Shown here piece after piece: positions 18,246 through 28,500 of a stretch of 64,000 bases of DNA. The position numbers were made by a program, and so were the translations under genes. Every line of letters starts with the position of its first letter. Within the stretch, counting starts at the first letter, position 1. This DNA comes from Brevifilum sp029548365 (GTDB taxonomy: Bacteria; Chloroflexota; Anaerolineae; Anaerolineales; Anaerolineaceae): positions 1 to 64,000 of the forward strand of contig DAOSSA010000012.1 of assembly GCA_035376985.1 (NCBI GenBank), written 5' to 3'. The notes below the pieces were generated by a model. The model worked only from the letters and a program-made list of their open reading frames with translations, was not told the origin of the DNA and did not search any database.

Positions 18246-18276
18246 CCAGACCACTTTGGAGATCTGGTTTTTTTTT
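18246..18276 (+). terminator. Terminator of the ZIP gene
   Basis: CCAGA (18246-18250) pairs with TCTGG (18263-18267), extended by a G-T and A-T pairs, followed by nine T. It reaches into the 3' end of the convergent methyltransferase gene. Confidence 0.75.
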
Positions 18277-19015
18277 ATTTTTGTGTTGGTTGCCACACCT
18301 GGTAAAGCGCCAGGTTGCCCATTTTTCCGTCAGAATAAAAAATATCGCAAATTTCGAATCCCGACCTGAAGGCTAACTCACTCAGACGATCTTCGCTGAA
18401 GGTGTGGACGTAGCGCATACCAGGAGAATCGCCTGCGCGCCAATCCAACAATACATCTCCGGAATCCAGTTCATCCGGCTTCAACCCCACTGTTGACCAG
18501 GGAATAACGCGTTTACGCAACCGTGGGCTGTTTTGCCACTGCCAGACAGAAAGCGCCACCCGCCCATGGGGTGAAATCAGGTTCCGGAAAGCTCGGACAG
18601 TTTCCAGGCGTAGGTCCGCTCCTGGCAGGTGGTGCAGGACAGCAAAGGCAACCAGCCAATCGAAATTATGGGTCGGATTAGATGCTGCCCAATCCGGTTC
18701 AGCCAGGTCAATTTTCTGAAATAGATAGGTCCCGGATGGCGGCGAGCACAGCAGGCGCCGGGCGTCATCCAGCAAGTCTGCGCTCAGGTCAAGGCCGAGG
18801 TATTCCCCTGAAAAGCCCCGATCAGCAAGGTGCCGGGCCAGTGTGCCGTTCCCGCAGCCGATATCGATAACCCGGGCGTCGGGTTGGAGGCTGTCAATCA
18901 ACCGGCGAACCCCGGGCTGGACCTGATGCCGGGTTGCGCTAAAAGACCGAGAATGATGTTGATAGAAGATCTGGTTGATTTCGAGTAATATCGCTTTGAT
19001 TTCCGGGTTCATCAT
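18275..19015 (-). CDS. Class I SAM methyltransferase, Trm9-like
   Basis: The 246-residue protein has the SAM-binding fold: motif I VIDIGCGNGTLARHLA, motif II YLGLDLSADLLDDAR and motif IV FDWLVAFAVLHHLPG. The C-terminal block GDVLLDWRAGDSPGMRYVH with FSEDRLSELAFRSGFE recalls the eukaryotic Trm9/ALKBH8 wobble-uridine methyltransferases. A tRNA substrate is therefore a reasonable guess, and a bacterial Elp3 is encoded nearby (20674), which acts on the same base. The link is inference only. Two adjacent ATG codons start the frame. Confidence 0.75.
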   Translation of the reverse strand: MMNPEIKAILLEINQIFYQHHSRSFSATRHQVQPGVRRLIDSLQPDARVIDIGCGNGTLARHLADRGFSGEYLGLDLSADLLDDARRLLCSPPSGTYLFQKIDLAEPDWAASNPTHNFDWLVAFAVLHHLPGADLRLETVRAFRNLISPHGRVALSVWQWQNSPRLRKRVIPWSTVGLKPDELDSGDVLLDWRAGDSPGMRYVHTFSEDRLSELAFRSGFEICDIFYSDGKMGNLALYQVWQPTQK

Positions 19016-19055
19016 TGTTTTGGGTGATTAAATTTTCTCAAGCCGAGTTTCTGTC

Positions 19056-19235
19056 TTAACTTTTTTCGTTTTTGAGCAACCACCAGAAGAAAACTGCGAT
19101 GGCGCTGCCACCGATAACCATGAAAGGGTTTTCTCCCAGGTTGGGACCAAACCCACAGGACAACCAGCCAGGGTAAAACTAATCCATTACGCCAAACACC
19201 AATCCGATCAGCGCGCAATAATACCGGCGTTTCAT
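19056..19235 (-). pseudogene. Small two-helix membrane protein interrupted by amber codon
   Basis: From ATG at 19235 the frame reads MKRRYYCALIGLVFGVMD, then TAG (19181-19179), then FYPGWLSCGFGPNLGENP and FMVIGGSAIAVFFWWLLK, ending NEKS and TAA. The two halves together make a sensible 59-residue membrane protein, so the frame looks genuinely coding on both sides of the stop. A Trp codon mutated to TAG is the simplest reading; assembly error or amber suppression are alternatives. The methyltransferase gene follows 41 nt downstream on the same strand. Confidence 0.5.
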
Positions 19236-19370
19236 GAATTAGCTCCAGGTAATCTGGTAAAGATCGGATCTTCTTTATACTATTAATTCAAAAATGATGT
19301 GGGGGATCGATGGATCCATTTTTAGAGATGATTCTTCCTGAAGCTGCCTGCGAAGGGCATATCATAAAAC

Positions 19371-19400
19371 CACCTGCTTTCTTGTTGGAGAAAGCAGGTG
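19371..19400 (-). terminator. Terminator of the site-2 protease gene
   Basis: CACCTGCTTTC (19371-19381) pairs with GAAAGCAGGTG (19390-19400), 11 bp with an 8-nt loop. On the minus strand it is followed by GGTTTTAT, so a modest T tail. Confidence 0.75.
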
Positions 19401-19434
19401 TCAGGGTGCATAAGTGATCGAAGGGTCTCCTCTA

Positions 19435-20550
19435 TCAAACAACATCTGTGCTTTCGCCTGTTGATTGATGCTTGATTTTGCCATCTCCCAGATGCTGGTT
19501 GTGCAACAAGAGCTGTTGGACGGAATCCGGCGTCAGCAGACCCACCAGCTGGCGACCGTCAAGGACGGTGAGCACCGGATGGGTAGCAAATTTTGGCAGG
19601 ACTTCCTCGAGTGGCGTTTCTGGATCAAGCCCCTCCGGGTCAACATCGATTGCTGCATAGGCTGGCGCTCGACCCCCCAAACGATCGATGGCTTTTATCA
19701 GGTTAAATCGACGAATGATGCCCAGGAAATTGTCATTAGAGACTACCGGGATATAGCGTTGATCGGTTGCTATGGCTAACTGAATTACATCTGAGAGGGG
19801 TTGATTGGCTTCGACCTGGTGGAATTTTGTCACCAGGGCGTCACGTACAACAAGACCCCGCAAACCAATTTTTGTTTCAACCCTCTGAGCTTCTGTGCTG
19901 GCTCCAAACCAAATGAATACAGCGATGAGGATCAGCCATGGATTGAAGAAGAATCCGGCAATTCCCATTACAAGAGCCAGTGCCTTGCCAATATTAGCCG
20001 CGATTTGGGTGGCTTTGAGCTCATCAATAAACAGGGCAAGGATCGAGCGCAGCACCCGACCTCCGTCCATGGGGAAGGCGGGGATCAGGTTAAATAGGGC
20101 TAAGCTGGCATTGGCGACCATCATTTGCATCCAGATATTGTTCAGCAATTCCGTCAGGACCAGGGGTTGGTTAAAAAAGCCAGACAGTAACAGGCCGGTG
20201 AACAATCCTGCAGCAATGGCCGCATTGACCGCTGGTCCAGCAATCGAGACCAAGAACTCTTCCTTGGGATCTTCTGGCATACGCTCCAGGTGGGCAATGC
20301 CACCAAACGGCAGCAAGGTGATATCCCTGGTTGCGATGCCAAATAATTTTGCGGTCAGGGCATGTCCGAACTCATGCAGGATGACAAACAGAAATAATGC
20401 CAGGATCAGCAGTACATTGGTGATTGCTGCGCTCATTCCTCCCCCGGATAAGTAACCGGAAACTCCAAACCAGATGATGATTAAAGGGAACGAGATATGG
20501 ATTTTAAAATCAATTCCTGCAATCCGTGCGATGTGCAATGATCCATTCAT
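19435..20550 (-). CDS. Site-2 protease family zinc protease with CBS pair
   Basis: Intramembrane metalloprotease of the SpoIVFB-like subgroup, 371 residues. Multiple membrane helices carry the HEFGH zinc motif (VILHEFGHALTAKLFG) and the second ligand motif NLIPAFPMDGGRVLR. Residues from about 225 on form a cytoplasmic CBS-domain pair (LVVRDALVTKFHQVEANQPL, VPVVSNDNFLGI-type strands, HPVLTVLDGRQLVGLLT), likely an adenine-nucleotide sensor. AAGGAG precedes the ATG. Substrate unknown; regulators such as anti-sigma factors are typical in the family. Confidence 0.93.
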   Translation of the reverse strand: MNGSLHIARIAGIDFKIHISFPLIIIWFGVSGYLSGGGMSAAITNVLLILALFLFVILHEFGHALTAKLFGIATRDITLLPFGGIAHLERMPEDPKEEFLVSIAGPAVNAAIAAGLFTGLLLSGFFNQPLVLTELLNNIWMQMMVANASLALFNLIPAFPMDGGRVLRSILALFIDELKATQIAANIGKALALVMGIAGFFFNPWLILIAVFIWFGASTEAQRVETKIGLRGLVVRDALVTKFHQVEANQPLSDVIQLAIATDQRYIPVVSNDNFLGIIRRFNLIKAIDRLGGRAPAYAAIDVDPEGLDPETPLEEVLPKFATHPVLTVLDGRQLVGLLTPDSVQQLLLHNQHLGDGKIKHQSTGESTDVV

Positions 20551-20673
20551 AATCTTTCTCCTTTTTTTCTATCGACTTCCTCTTTTTAAAAGGATCACCG
20601 ACCTGTGTTAGATCAAAATCAGCAATTTGTAAAATCTTTGTAAACCTTCTTCAGTCCGTGGGTCTGCAATGCT

Positions 20674-22320
20674 ATGAGCTGTAACTGGGTACAATTGATG
20701 CTGATGAAAGCGGAAACTTGGCGAAAAAAGCGCGATTACAGCCAGGAAGAACTGGACCTGGCTCTGCAAATATTGGAAGCGATCAAGGGTGGGATGAACC
20801 TGCAGGCAGCCCAGCGAGAATTTCCTAAACCAGACGGTGGTGGTTTTATGCCCAAACATGCCCTGGTGGCTGTCTATACCCGCATGGTGGAAAGCGGCGC
20901 ATGGCCTGAAGACGATGCCTTGCTGGCAAAGATTCGCATGAAGCCGACGCGCACCCTCTCGGGGGTGACGACGGTTACCGTGCTGACGGGTTTTTATCCC
21001 TGCCCGGGAGATTGTATTTTCTGTCCGCAGGAAGATCAATTGCCAAAAAGCTATTTAAGTGAAGAGCCCGGCGCCAAGCGCGGGGTTGAAAATAAATTCG
21101 ACCCCTACCTGCAAACCCGCAACCGGATCAAAGCATTAGCGGCTGTCGGGCATCCCACGGATAAGATCGAACTTCTGATCCTTGGTGGCAGCTTTTGTGC
21201 TTATCCCCGGGATTACCAGGCCTGGTTTGTGCAGCGCTGTTTTGACGCCATGAATGCCGATGAACCGGGGGGAGACCAGGGCTCAAAATCGTTGGAAGAA
21301 GCTCAGGAAATCAATGTTAACGCAGTGCATCGCAATGTAGGCCTGGTGATTGAAACCCGACCGGACCTGGTGAACCGGGCAGCGCTGCCCTGGTATCGAC
21401 GCCTGGGCGTGACCAAGGTGCAAATGGGCGCCCAGAGCCTTGATGACCGGATTCTGCACCTTAATCAGCGCGGCCATACGGTCCGCGACACGCTGGAGGC
21501 AACGAGCTTATTGCGCGCCGGCGGCTTTAAGATCGTTCTGCACTGGATGCCCAATTTGTTTGGGGCGACACCGGAGAGCGACCGGGAAGATTTTGCGCGC
21601 TTGTGGGGCGATGGCGCCTTTTGCCCTGATGAAATTAAAATTTATCCCTGCCAGTTGCTGGAAGGAACGCAGCTTTGCCAATTGTGGCGTGAAGGAAAGT
21701 ATCAACCCTATTCTGAGGAGACGCTGCTGGACCTGATCGCGAGATTAAAGATCACAGTTCCCCGTTATTGCCGCATCAACCGGATTATTCGCGATATCCC
21801 CTCTACCTATGTCGTCGCCGGGAATAAAAACACCAGCCTGCGTCAGGATATCCAGCGGGAGGTGGCGCGGCGTGGTACCCGGTGCGAATGTATCCGCTGC
21901 CGAGAAATTCGTAAAAAGCAGGTGGTCGTAGACACTGTGATCCTGAACGACCTGGTCTATCGCCCTGCCCATGCGGAAGAGCATTTCCTCTCCTTTGATA
22001 CTGCGGATGATCACCTGGCGGGTTTTCTGCGATTATCCCTGCCAGATGATACCCACCTCACGGACATGGTCGATTTGGATGGCGCTGCCATCATTCGCGA
22101 AGTGCATGTGTACGGTCAGTCCCTGGCGCTGGGCGATGAACGGGATGGAATTGCCCAGCACAGCGGTTTGGGGACGCGCCTGATTCAGCACGCTGAGGAG
22201 ATTGCCCGCAAAGCAGGGTACCAAAAAGTGGCGGTCATCGCTGCGGTTGGCACCCGTGCCTATTACGCCGAAAGGGGTTATGCACTGGGGGAAAACTATA
22301 TGTTAAAAACCCTGGAATAA
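20674..22320 (+). CDS. elp3: Elp3-type tRNA uridine carboxymethyltransferase
   Basis: Radical-SAM/acetyltransferase fusion related to the catalytic subunit of Elongator, which makes cm5U34 in tRNA from acetyl-CoA and SAM. The cluster motif is PCPGDCIFCPQ (C-x3-C-x2-C). Other Elp3 blocks are TRTLSGVTTVTVLTGFYPC, GGSFCAYPRDYQ, LVIETRPDLV, VQMGAQSLDD and HWMPNLFGATPESD. A C-terminal GNAT domain has HSGLGTRLIQHAEEIARKAG. The subunit is free-standing here, as known for Chloroflexota Elp3. The start could be ATG codons 10 or 12 (20701/20707); no clear ribosome site helps. Confidence 0.94.
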   Translation: MSCNWVQLMLMKAETWRKKRDYSQEELDLALQILEAIKGGMNLQAAQREFPKPDGGGFMPKHALVAVYTRMVESGAWPEDDALLAKIRMKPTRTLSGVTTVTVLTGFYPCPGDCIFCPQEDQLPKSYLSEEPGAKRGVENKFDPYLQTRNRIKALAAVGHPTDKIELLILGGSFCAYPRDYQAWFVQRCFDAMNADEPGGDQGSKSLEEAQEINVNAVHRNVGLVIETRPDLVNRAALPWYRRLGVTKVQMGAQSLDDRILHLNQRGHTVRDTLEATSLLRAGGFKIVLHWMPNLFGATPESDREDFARLWGDGAFCPDEIKIYPCQLLEGTQLCQLWREGKYQPYSEETLLDLIARLKITVPRYCRINRIIRDIPSTYVVAGNKNTSLRQDIQREVARRGTRCECIRCREIRKKQVVVDTVILNDLVYRPAHAEEHFLSFDTADDHLAGFLRLSLPDDTHLTDMVDLDGAAIIREVHVYGQSLALGDERDGIAQHSGLGTRLIQHAEEIARKAGYQKVAVIAAVGTRAYYAERGYALGENYMLKTLE

Positions 22321-22328
22321 ATACGGGA

Positions 22329-22880
22329 TCAGGGTAAGAATTGAAAAATCTGCATCGCCAGGGGTTGCAGGGCAATGGCAATGATGCCCATGATCACGCC
22401 AATCACCCAACCTGCGATCACATCTAAAAAATAGTGCACCCCCAGGGCAACACGCGACACGCCAACCCAGGGCGCCCATATCACCACCAGAATAGCAAAC
22501 CATGGCGGTCCGAAGGCAAGCGCCAGCACCGCCAACGTCGCTGAGCGTGCTGCATGTCCGCTGGGAAAGGAATGCGGATCAGTAATGCGATAAATTTGCC
22601 CCCATTCGCCTTCCGGGCGGGGTCGGCGAATGGTGAATTTGAGCAGGATGACGACTGCAGCCATAATCACCAGACCAAAAGCTATGAAGAACAGCCGCTG
22701 ACGCCACTCATCCGCGCTAAAAAACCAGGCAATCGCCAGAGCTGCCAGCCACAGCCAGGAATCCCCGGAATGAGCAAAAATTTTTAAAACAAGAACAAGG
22801 AATTTTTGTTGCTCATTTATGTGTAAAGATTTTGAAATTTTTGAATCAAGCTTTAGTAGCTGGCGCTTCCAATGTTTCAC
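22329..22880 (-). CDS. PAP2-family membrane phosphatase
   Basis: A 183-residue integral membrane phosphatase, probably acting on a lipid phosphate or pyrophosphate. The three signature motifs are present: KFTIRRPRP, FPSGHAARS and SRVALGVHYFLDV, including the catalytic His pair. The GTG start overlaps the stop of the upstream nucleotidyltransferase gene (GTGA), which argues for coupled translation. It converges on elp3 with 8 nt between the stops. Confidence 0.9.
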   Translation of the reverse strand: MKHWKRQLLKLDSKISKSLHINEQQKFLVLVLKIFAHSGDSWLWLAALAIAWFFSADEWRQRLFFIAFGLVIMAAVVILLKFTIRRPRPEGEWGQIYRITDPHSFPSGHAARSATLAVLALAFGPPWFAILVVIWAPWVGVSRVALGVHYFLDVIAGWVIGVIMGIIAIALQPLAMQIFQFLP

Positions 22881-23659
22881 AGACTCTCCTGCAAATAGTC
22901 TCGCAAAATAGCCAGTTGGTGGGGTTTATCAGCGTCCATGCCAATTTCAGCATAAGGATTGAGAAAAGCTCTGGCATCCAGGTCGAGTCGTTTGGTCACC
23001 CGTTTAACGGCTCCCTCCAGGGTGATCAGGCGCATGGCAACCAGCAGCAAGGTAGAAAATCCGATTAAACCAGCCTGTTTAAGGGGGCGCTTTCTGGCGT
23101 CGGTCAGCTTCTGCCAGATCGGTCGTTCGGATGCGAAAATATTTTTGTCGACGACGTTCAGATCGCCGCCACAAACCGATACATCCTTAAAAGGAATATA
23201 GGTGCGGCTGGAATTTGGAAAACTTGCTTCCATGACCTGCTGAGCGATAACGTTGTAATATAACACTCGGGATGGGTCTTCAGCCACCTGGCTGGCCAAC
23301 CAATCAACCATGTGGGGTTTAACAGCAGGGATATCTGCTGATGCAATCAGGGTTTTTGAACGCTGGGGGTGATCTATGTGTGTTTGGGAGACGCCGTGGC
23401 GGATATTATCCACCATGTCACCCTGGTCATCCAGGAAATGCACGGGTTTGACTGCATGAAGTCCGCAATCCGCAGGCAGTCCGATCACGTACAGCTCAGC
23501 CACAGATGAGGCCTCATCCAGCGCATCGATGACCCATTGAACCATCGGTTTGCCGTGGATGTCGATCAAACTGCGCGAGCCACGGACGCTTTCAGGGTAA
23601 AGCGGGTCGTCGATACTCTGCGTGCCCCCGGCCAGGATAACGGCGTCGAGCGTGATCAA
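22877..23659 (-). CDS. Nucleotidyltransferase family protein (MobA-like)
   Basis: A 260-residue Rossmann-like NTP transferase: N-terminal AVILAGGTQSIDD, an SRSLIDIHGKPMVQWVIDAL block that matches sugar- or molybdopterin-nucleotidyltransferases, and TLIASADIPAV where the metal-binding Asp is expected. The TTG start overlaps the previous stop (TTGA). It sits between a 'quinate dehydrogenase-like' gene and a PAP2 phosphatase, so an activated-alcohol or lipid-headgroup pathway is possible. Substrate not known. Confidence 0.82.
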   Translation of the reverse strand: MITLDAVILAGGTQSIDDPLYPESVRGSRSLIDIHGKPMVQWVIDALDEASSVAELYVIGLPADCGLHAVKPVHFLDDQGDMVDNIRHGVSQTHIDHPQRSKTLIASADIPAVKPHMVDWLASQVAEDPSRVLYYNVIAQQVMEASFPNSSRTYIPFKDVSVCGGDLNVVDKNIFASERPIWQKLTDARKRPLKQAGLIGFSTLLLVAMRLITLEGAVKRVTKRLDLDARAFLNPYAEIGMDADKPHQLAILRDYLQESL

Positions 23660-24582
23660 TTTAAAGCCCGCAATTCCGGTTGTAATCCCGCTGTATTGAC
23701 CAAACCTTCGATCATCTTGAAATACGGTTGATGATGGTAGAGATCGACTTTTTGTTTATAACCGCTGACAGCCAGCAGGGCTGCTTCCATCATATTGGTG
23801 CCAAACGAGCGTCCTTCGTAAACAGGCGTGGTGGTCATCAGGTATTTCACGCCTGCTTTAGTGAATAAATCCACATCTGCAGGGGTGGTGGTATTGGTGA
23901 CAATCACCTTGCCTTCGAGATCGTCTGGCATATAGCGGGTGATGTAGTTGCAGTCACCGGCAATCACGCTGGATTGTTGAAATACCCAGGTGTATTTTGG
24001 TTTACGCTGATGTTGTTTATCACCGGTGGGGTAGACCCACTCAAAAGGCAAACGTCCGATAAGTGGGATCAACGAGACCAGGATGCGCTTGAGCGCGCGT
24101 TCGCTCTTTACAGGAAAGGGTAAACCCAGTGAAAAGAGCACGTCGCCAAGCGTGTACTGGTAGCCCGCATCGACAAATGAGCGTAACAGACCATAGCGAT
24201 CCACACCGGTCATCACCAGGACTGAGCGTCCGATCTGGTCGAGATAGCCGCCAATTTCGGCTTCTAAGATGCTGGCGCAACGGATTTCTAGGGTGTTTTT
24301 CAACCCGCATCCATCCGCCACCGGAGTTATTTTAACATCCTGGATGATCGGGAGTACCGAATGGAGGGGATACCACCTGTCAGCATAGAAAAGGCCTAAA
24401 TCGGTGCCACCCACGCCAAAGGCATCGACTTGACCGTCTAATTCGCGAAATTTCTCGCGGGCGGCGATCATGTTACCGTCAGTTGCGATGCGACTGATAC
24501 GCACTTCTTCTCCCAGGAGGTTGACAATCACGGTTTTATTGCGTATAGACGAACCAATACTGATACTGAGCGCTTCTTTCAT
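23656..24582 (-). CDS. Protein of the family auto-named quinate 5-dehydrogenase
   Basis: A 308-residue soluble protein. Conserved blocks include SISIGSSIRNKTVIVNLLGE, the glycine-rich DAFGVGGTDLGLFYADRWY, PVADGCGLKNTLEIR and VIVTNTTTPADVDLF. I recall similar sequences in Deinococcus-Thermus and Chloroflexi being labelled quinate 5-dehydrogenase, but the N-terminal sequence is not a standard shikimate/quinate dehydrogenase and I would not trust the activity. First gene of a three-gene overlapping operon with the nucleotidyltransferase and PAP2 genes. Confidence 0.6.
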   Translation of the reverse strand: MKEALSISIGSSIRNKTVIVNLLGEEVRISRIATDGNMIAAREKFRELDGQVDAFGVGGTDLGLFYADRWYPLHSVLPIIQDVKITPVADGCGLKNTLEIRCASILEAEIGGYLDQIGRSVLVMTGVDRYGLLRSFVDAGYQYTLGDVLFSLGLPFPVKSERALKRILVSLIPLIGRLPFEWVYPTGDKQHQRKPKYTWVFQQSSVIAGDCNYITRYMPDDLEGKVIVTNTTTPADVDLFTKAGVKYLMTTTPVYEGRSFGTNMMEAALLAVSGYKQKVDLYHHQPYFKMIEGLVNTAGLQPELRALN

Positions 24583-24734
24583 CGGATACTTCTTTCAATT
24601 TGAATTTTGAAAAGTATACCATAAAGGGAATAATGTGTACCGATCTTGTCCTGCCGGCTAACACCGTTGGTTTGAAACTGGAGGTAAACTCCACAAGGAG
24701 TATAATCAAGCTATAAATTACTGGGAGTTTCACC

Positions 24735-25394
24735 ATGAGCACAATAGACCGCGCCATTTTATGGGACCTGGATGGAACCATCGTTGATACAAATGCCTGT
24801 CATGCATATACATGGGAAAGTGTTCTGAACAGGTATGGTTTTGAGTTTAATCGGCGAGTGTATGCCGAAAATTTCGGGCGGAATAACACCAGCCTGCTAC
24901 CGGCTTTGCTCGGTTTTTTCCCAGATGATAACTTGATGATGAACATTGTTGAAGAAAAAGAAAGTTTATTCCGACAAATTGCTGCAAATTGGATCACGCT
25001 TGTTCCCGGTGTGATGACCTGGCTGAAAGACGCCCGCGAGTTGAATTACCGCCAGGCGATCGCTTCTTCGGCGCCGCATGAAAATATCAATACCATGCTG
25101 GCAATCATGAACCTGGACGGCTGTTTTGATGCAACAATTTCTGGTACCGATTTGCCTGCCAAACCACGTCCAGATGTCTTTCTGCGTGCTGCGGATGTGC
25201 TGGGGGTTTTTCCACAGGATTGCCTGGTGATTGAGGATGCAATTGCTGGCGTTCAGGGAGCCCTTGAAGCAGGGATGTCTTGTGTGGCGGTGGCAACAAC
25301 CCACCCCCCAGAAGAATTGGATCAGGCTGATGCAGTGATCCAGGATTTTACTATCCCTTTTACTGAGGTACTGCACGTTCTGAACTGGGATTGA
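24735..25394 (+). CDS. HAD-superfamily phosphatase, beta-phosphoglucomutase-like
   Basis: A 219-residue cytoplasmic hydrolase with HAD motif I ILWDLDGTIVDTNA (nucleophile Asp and acid Asp), motif II Ser in AIASSAPHENI, motif III Lys in LPAKPRPDVF and motif IV CLVIEDAIAGVQGA. A helical cap lies between motifs I and II. This subgroup includes phosphoglycolate phosphatases and beta-phosphoglucomutases; the exact substrate is open. Divergently placed from the leftward operon ending upstream. Confidence 0.88.
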   Translation: MSTIDRAILWDLDGTIVDTNACHAYTWESVLNRYGFEFNRRVYAENFGRNNTSLLPALLGFFPDDNLMMNIVEEKESLFRQIAANWITLVPGVMTWLKDARELNYRQAIASSAPHENINTMLAIMNLDGCFDATISGTDLPAKPRPDVFLRAADVLGVFPQDCLVIEDAIAGVQGALEAGMSCVAVATTHPPEELDQADAVIQDFTIPFTEVLHVLNWD

Positions 25395-25556
25395 GCGACC
25401 TTTTTCCTACTCAATCATAAAAATCGATCCATTTTGCAATATAATTGTGATTGAGAATGTATTTTGTCGCCGTCTTATCGGATGGTTGGATTCATTTAAT
25501 TCGCCGGAATGAAAATTCCGGGAAAGAGCAAGGAGCGATTTGTGGGGAGGCGAAAT

Positions 25557-28500
25557 ATGCCACAGAAAATCTATCGTCGGATTCAGATTATTTTTGTAGT
25601 CATTATCATTTTCAGCCTGGTATCGGGATGCCGTTTGCCCTGGCAGTCACAACCTGAGGTTGCCACACAAGTCATGGAAGAGCAGGAGGTGCAATTTACC
25701 CCAACACCCACCCGCGAACCGCGCCCCGATTTACCGCCTGCACTGGTTGAGGTCAGGCCATTTCCTTCCAGCGTGATTGGCTTAAATGAGTCAATTACGC
25801 TTTATTTTAACCAGGCGATGGATTACAGCGCTGTCGAAGCAGCGCTCCATTTCGAACCGCGTATCAGCGGACGTTTTGAGTGGGAAGATTCTCGCATGTT
25901 GACATTTTTCCCCGATCAAAAATTGGAGGCTGGCAGTCGTCTAAAATTGGCTATTGACACCACCGCCCAGGCTGCAAATCAAAAGAATTTGCCCGACCCG
26001 GTTGAATTAAATTTTCAGGTAGCTGATCATCTTCAAACGATACAGGTGATGCCAGTGAACGGCACTCAGGATGTCGACCCGGAGAGCGTTATTTTTGTTG
26101 CTTTCAATCAGCCGGTGGTTCATTTAGGAGAGGAATCCAGTGCTGAGCCGGGCTTCTCACTCTCGCCAGAGGTGCCTGGCAAAGGCGCCTGGTTGAACAC
26201 CAGCACTTATGTATTCACGCCTGAGCCTGGTATGAGTGGCGGTACAACCTACAAGATTGAATTGAATGGAAGCCTGGCAGCGACTTCTGGGGCCACAATG
26301 TCGTCAAATCAGGCGCTGGAGTATCACTTTTCGACCAAACAGCCCGAGATTGAAAAGGTTTTACCCATGCCTGGTGAACTTCTCAGCCTGGATGGACCGG
26401 TGGAAATTTTCTTTAACATGCGCATGAATATCCAAAGCGTGGAAGAAAATTTCAGCCTGACGGATGCACGCGGTGCAAAGGTTGCGGGAAAGTTTGAGTG
26501 GGAGTCGAATGACCGTCACCTGGTATTTACCCCTGACAGTCTGCTTGACAGGGATACAACGTATATCATACGCTTGAAGTCAGAAGCACAATCTGCTGGT
26601 GGATTGCCTCTCCTGGTGGAGATCAATACGTCCCGGCACACGTTTCCAGACTTTGGTGTCAATACAAGTGTTGCTCCGGAGTTTGAATCGTATTATGCCG
26701 GCTTTGGTGCATACGAGATTGAATTTTCAGCCCCCCTGGATGATGAGGCATTGGATGAAAATATCCAGCTCACTCCTGAGGTTGGTGGGGTAGGTTTCTT
26801 TGCGGCTTCAGGAGAAGGAACACTGCTGATTTATGGTTATTTTCGCTATGAAACTACGTATACATTGAGATTGAAATCAGAATTAAAGGATATTTGGGGT
26901 GGAGAACTGGCAGAAGCATTCGAAACCACCTTTACCACACCGCCTGCATCACCCTCGCTGAACATGGCCAGCGGTTATCTCACTGACAACCTGGTGTTTA
27001 TCCCTGCATCTACACCAGAGTTAATTTTACAGGCGACCAATATCAATTCTTTATCCTTTGAGATTGCACCAATTAGCGTGGAAGATTTAATCACATTGCT
27101 GAATCCGGATAATTATCGTTACCGGGAAATCTTTTTACCTGAGGTCAGAGAGGTGACGACGCATCAGTTGGCGCTTTCAAGCAACCAGCGCGAGGTCATT
27201 ACCCTGCCGCTCTCCTATCAGGGTGATCCGCTGACTTCGGGCATTTACTACCTGGGCTTGCAAACGCCGGATATCCCCGCAGAAGGAAATGAGCATTACC
27301 AGAAATATTTTTTAATCGTAAGTGAAAACAACCTGGTGATGAAAATATCTCCAGAACAAGCCTTTATTTGGGCGACACGCCTGGATGACTTCACTCCGCT
27401 GAGCGATGCGCCGGTTGTGGTGTATAACGCTGAGGGAGATCTCCTTGCCAGAGACAAATTTAATTCAGAAGGCGAATTTATCGGTGATTTTCCTCGTGTA
27501 GAAGAACCCTATGACACTTATTTTGCACTGGCTGGCACACCGGGGGAGGCGGATTTTGGTTTTTCAATTTCCACGTGGCAGGAGATGTTCCAGCTTTATG
27601 AACAGGGCATCCGATATGATTTTTTGCCAAACCTTTTAGACGCTTACATTTACACTGACCGACCTGTTTACCGCCCTGGAGACACAATTCACTTCAAGAC
27701 GATGGTTTTTTCTAGGGATGATGGTCTGCTGGCATTTCCTGCCTTTGATTCTGTTACGGTTACCCTTCAAGGAGACCCTGGCATATCGGGAAGATCGGCA
27801 ACGATCTATACCGAAGACCTGCCGTTAAGTCGTTTTGGCACCGCTGCGGGTTCGGTTGATCTCTCGGAGGATATACCGACAGGATACTATTGGATCGAGG
27901 TTTCGGTTGATGAAACGTTGATCAAAACGCTGTATTTGGATGTCGCAGCCTACCGAAAACCTGAAATTGATCTTTCGGTAGTGTTTACCGATGAAGCGCT
28001 TCTGGCTGGTGAGAAGATTATTGCCCACACCTGGGCGGATTACTTCTTTGGCTTGCCTGCGGCAGATACGAACTTTTCGTGGAGCCTTTATATTAAGGAT
28101 GACAATTTTTCCCTGCCTGGTTACCAGGTGGGTCCACTCCCAGAATTTTGGAACAGGCCTTATTATCCGGGATATTCTCCCTGGGGTGAGATTGTGCTCT
28201 ATGGCGAAGGGGTTACCGACGGAGCTGGTCAGTCGACATTGCCCTTCACTGCGGCTGATTACATCCCAGCGGAAGGGATGGCGGGCGGTTTGAAAAAATA
28301 CAGCCTGGAAGTGACGGTGATGGATGAAAGCGGTTTTCCGGTCAGCATGACAGATTCGCTCTTGGTTCACCCTGATACTTTTTACATTGGTGTGAAGCCT
28401 GGATCCTATTTTGGCAATGCCGGTTCTTTGTTTGAATTTTCAATATTTACCGTGGATTGGAATCAGGAACCTGTGAGTCAAATCGACCTGGAAGCGATCT

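Noticed and set aside
19179..19181. Pyrrolysine codon
   Set aside because: No pyl genes seen and the protein is not a methylamine methyltransferase; nonsense mutation or assembly error is simpler.
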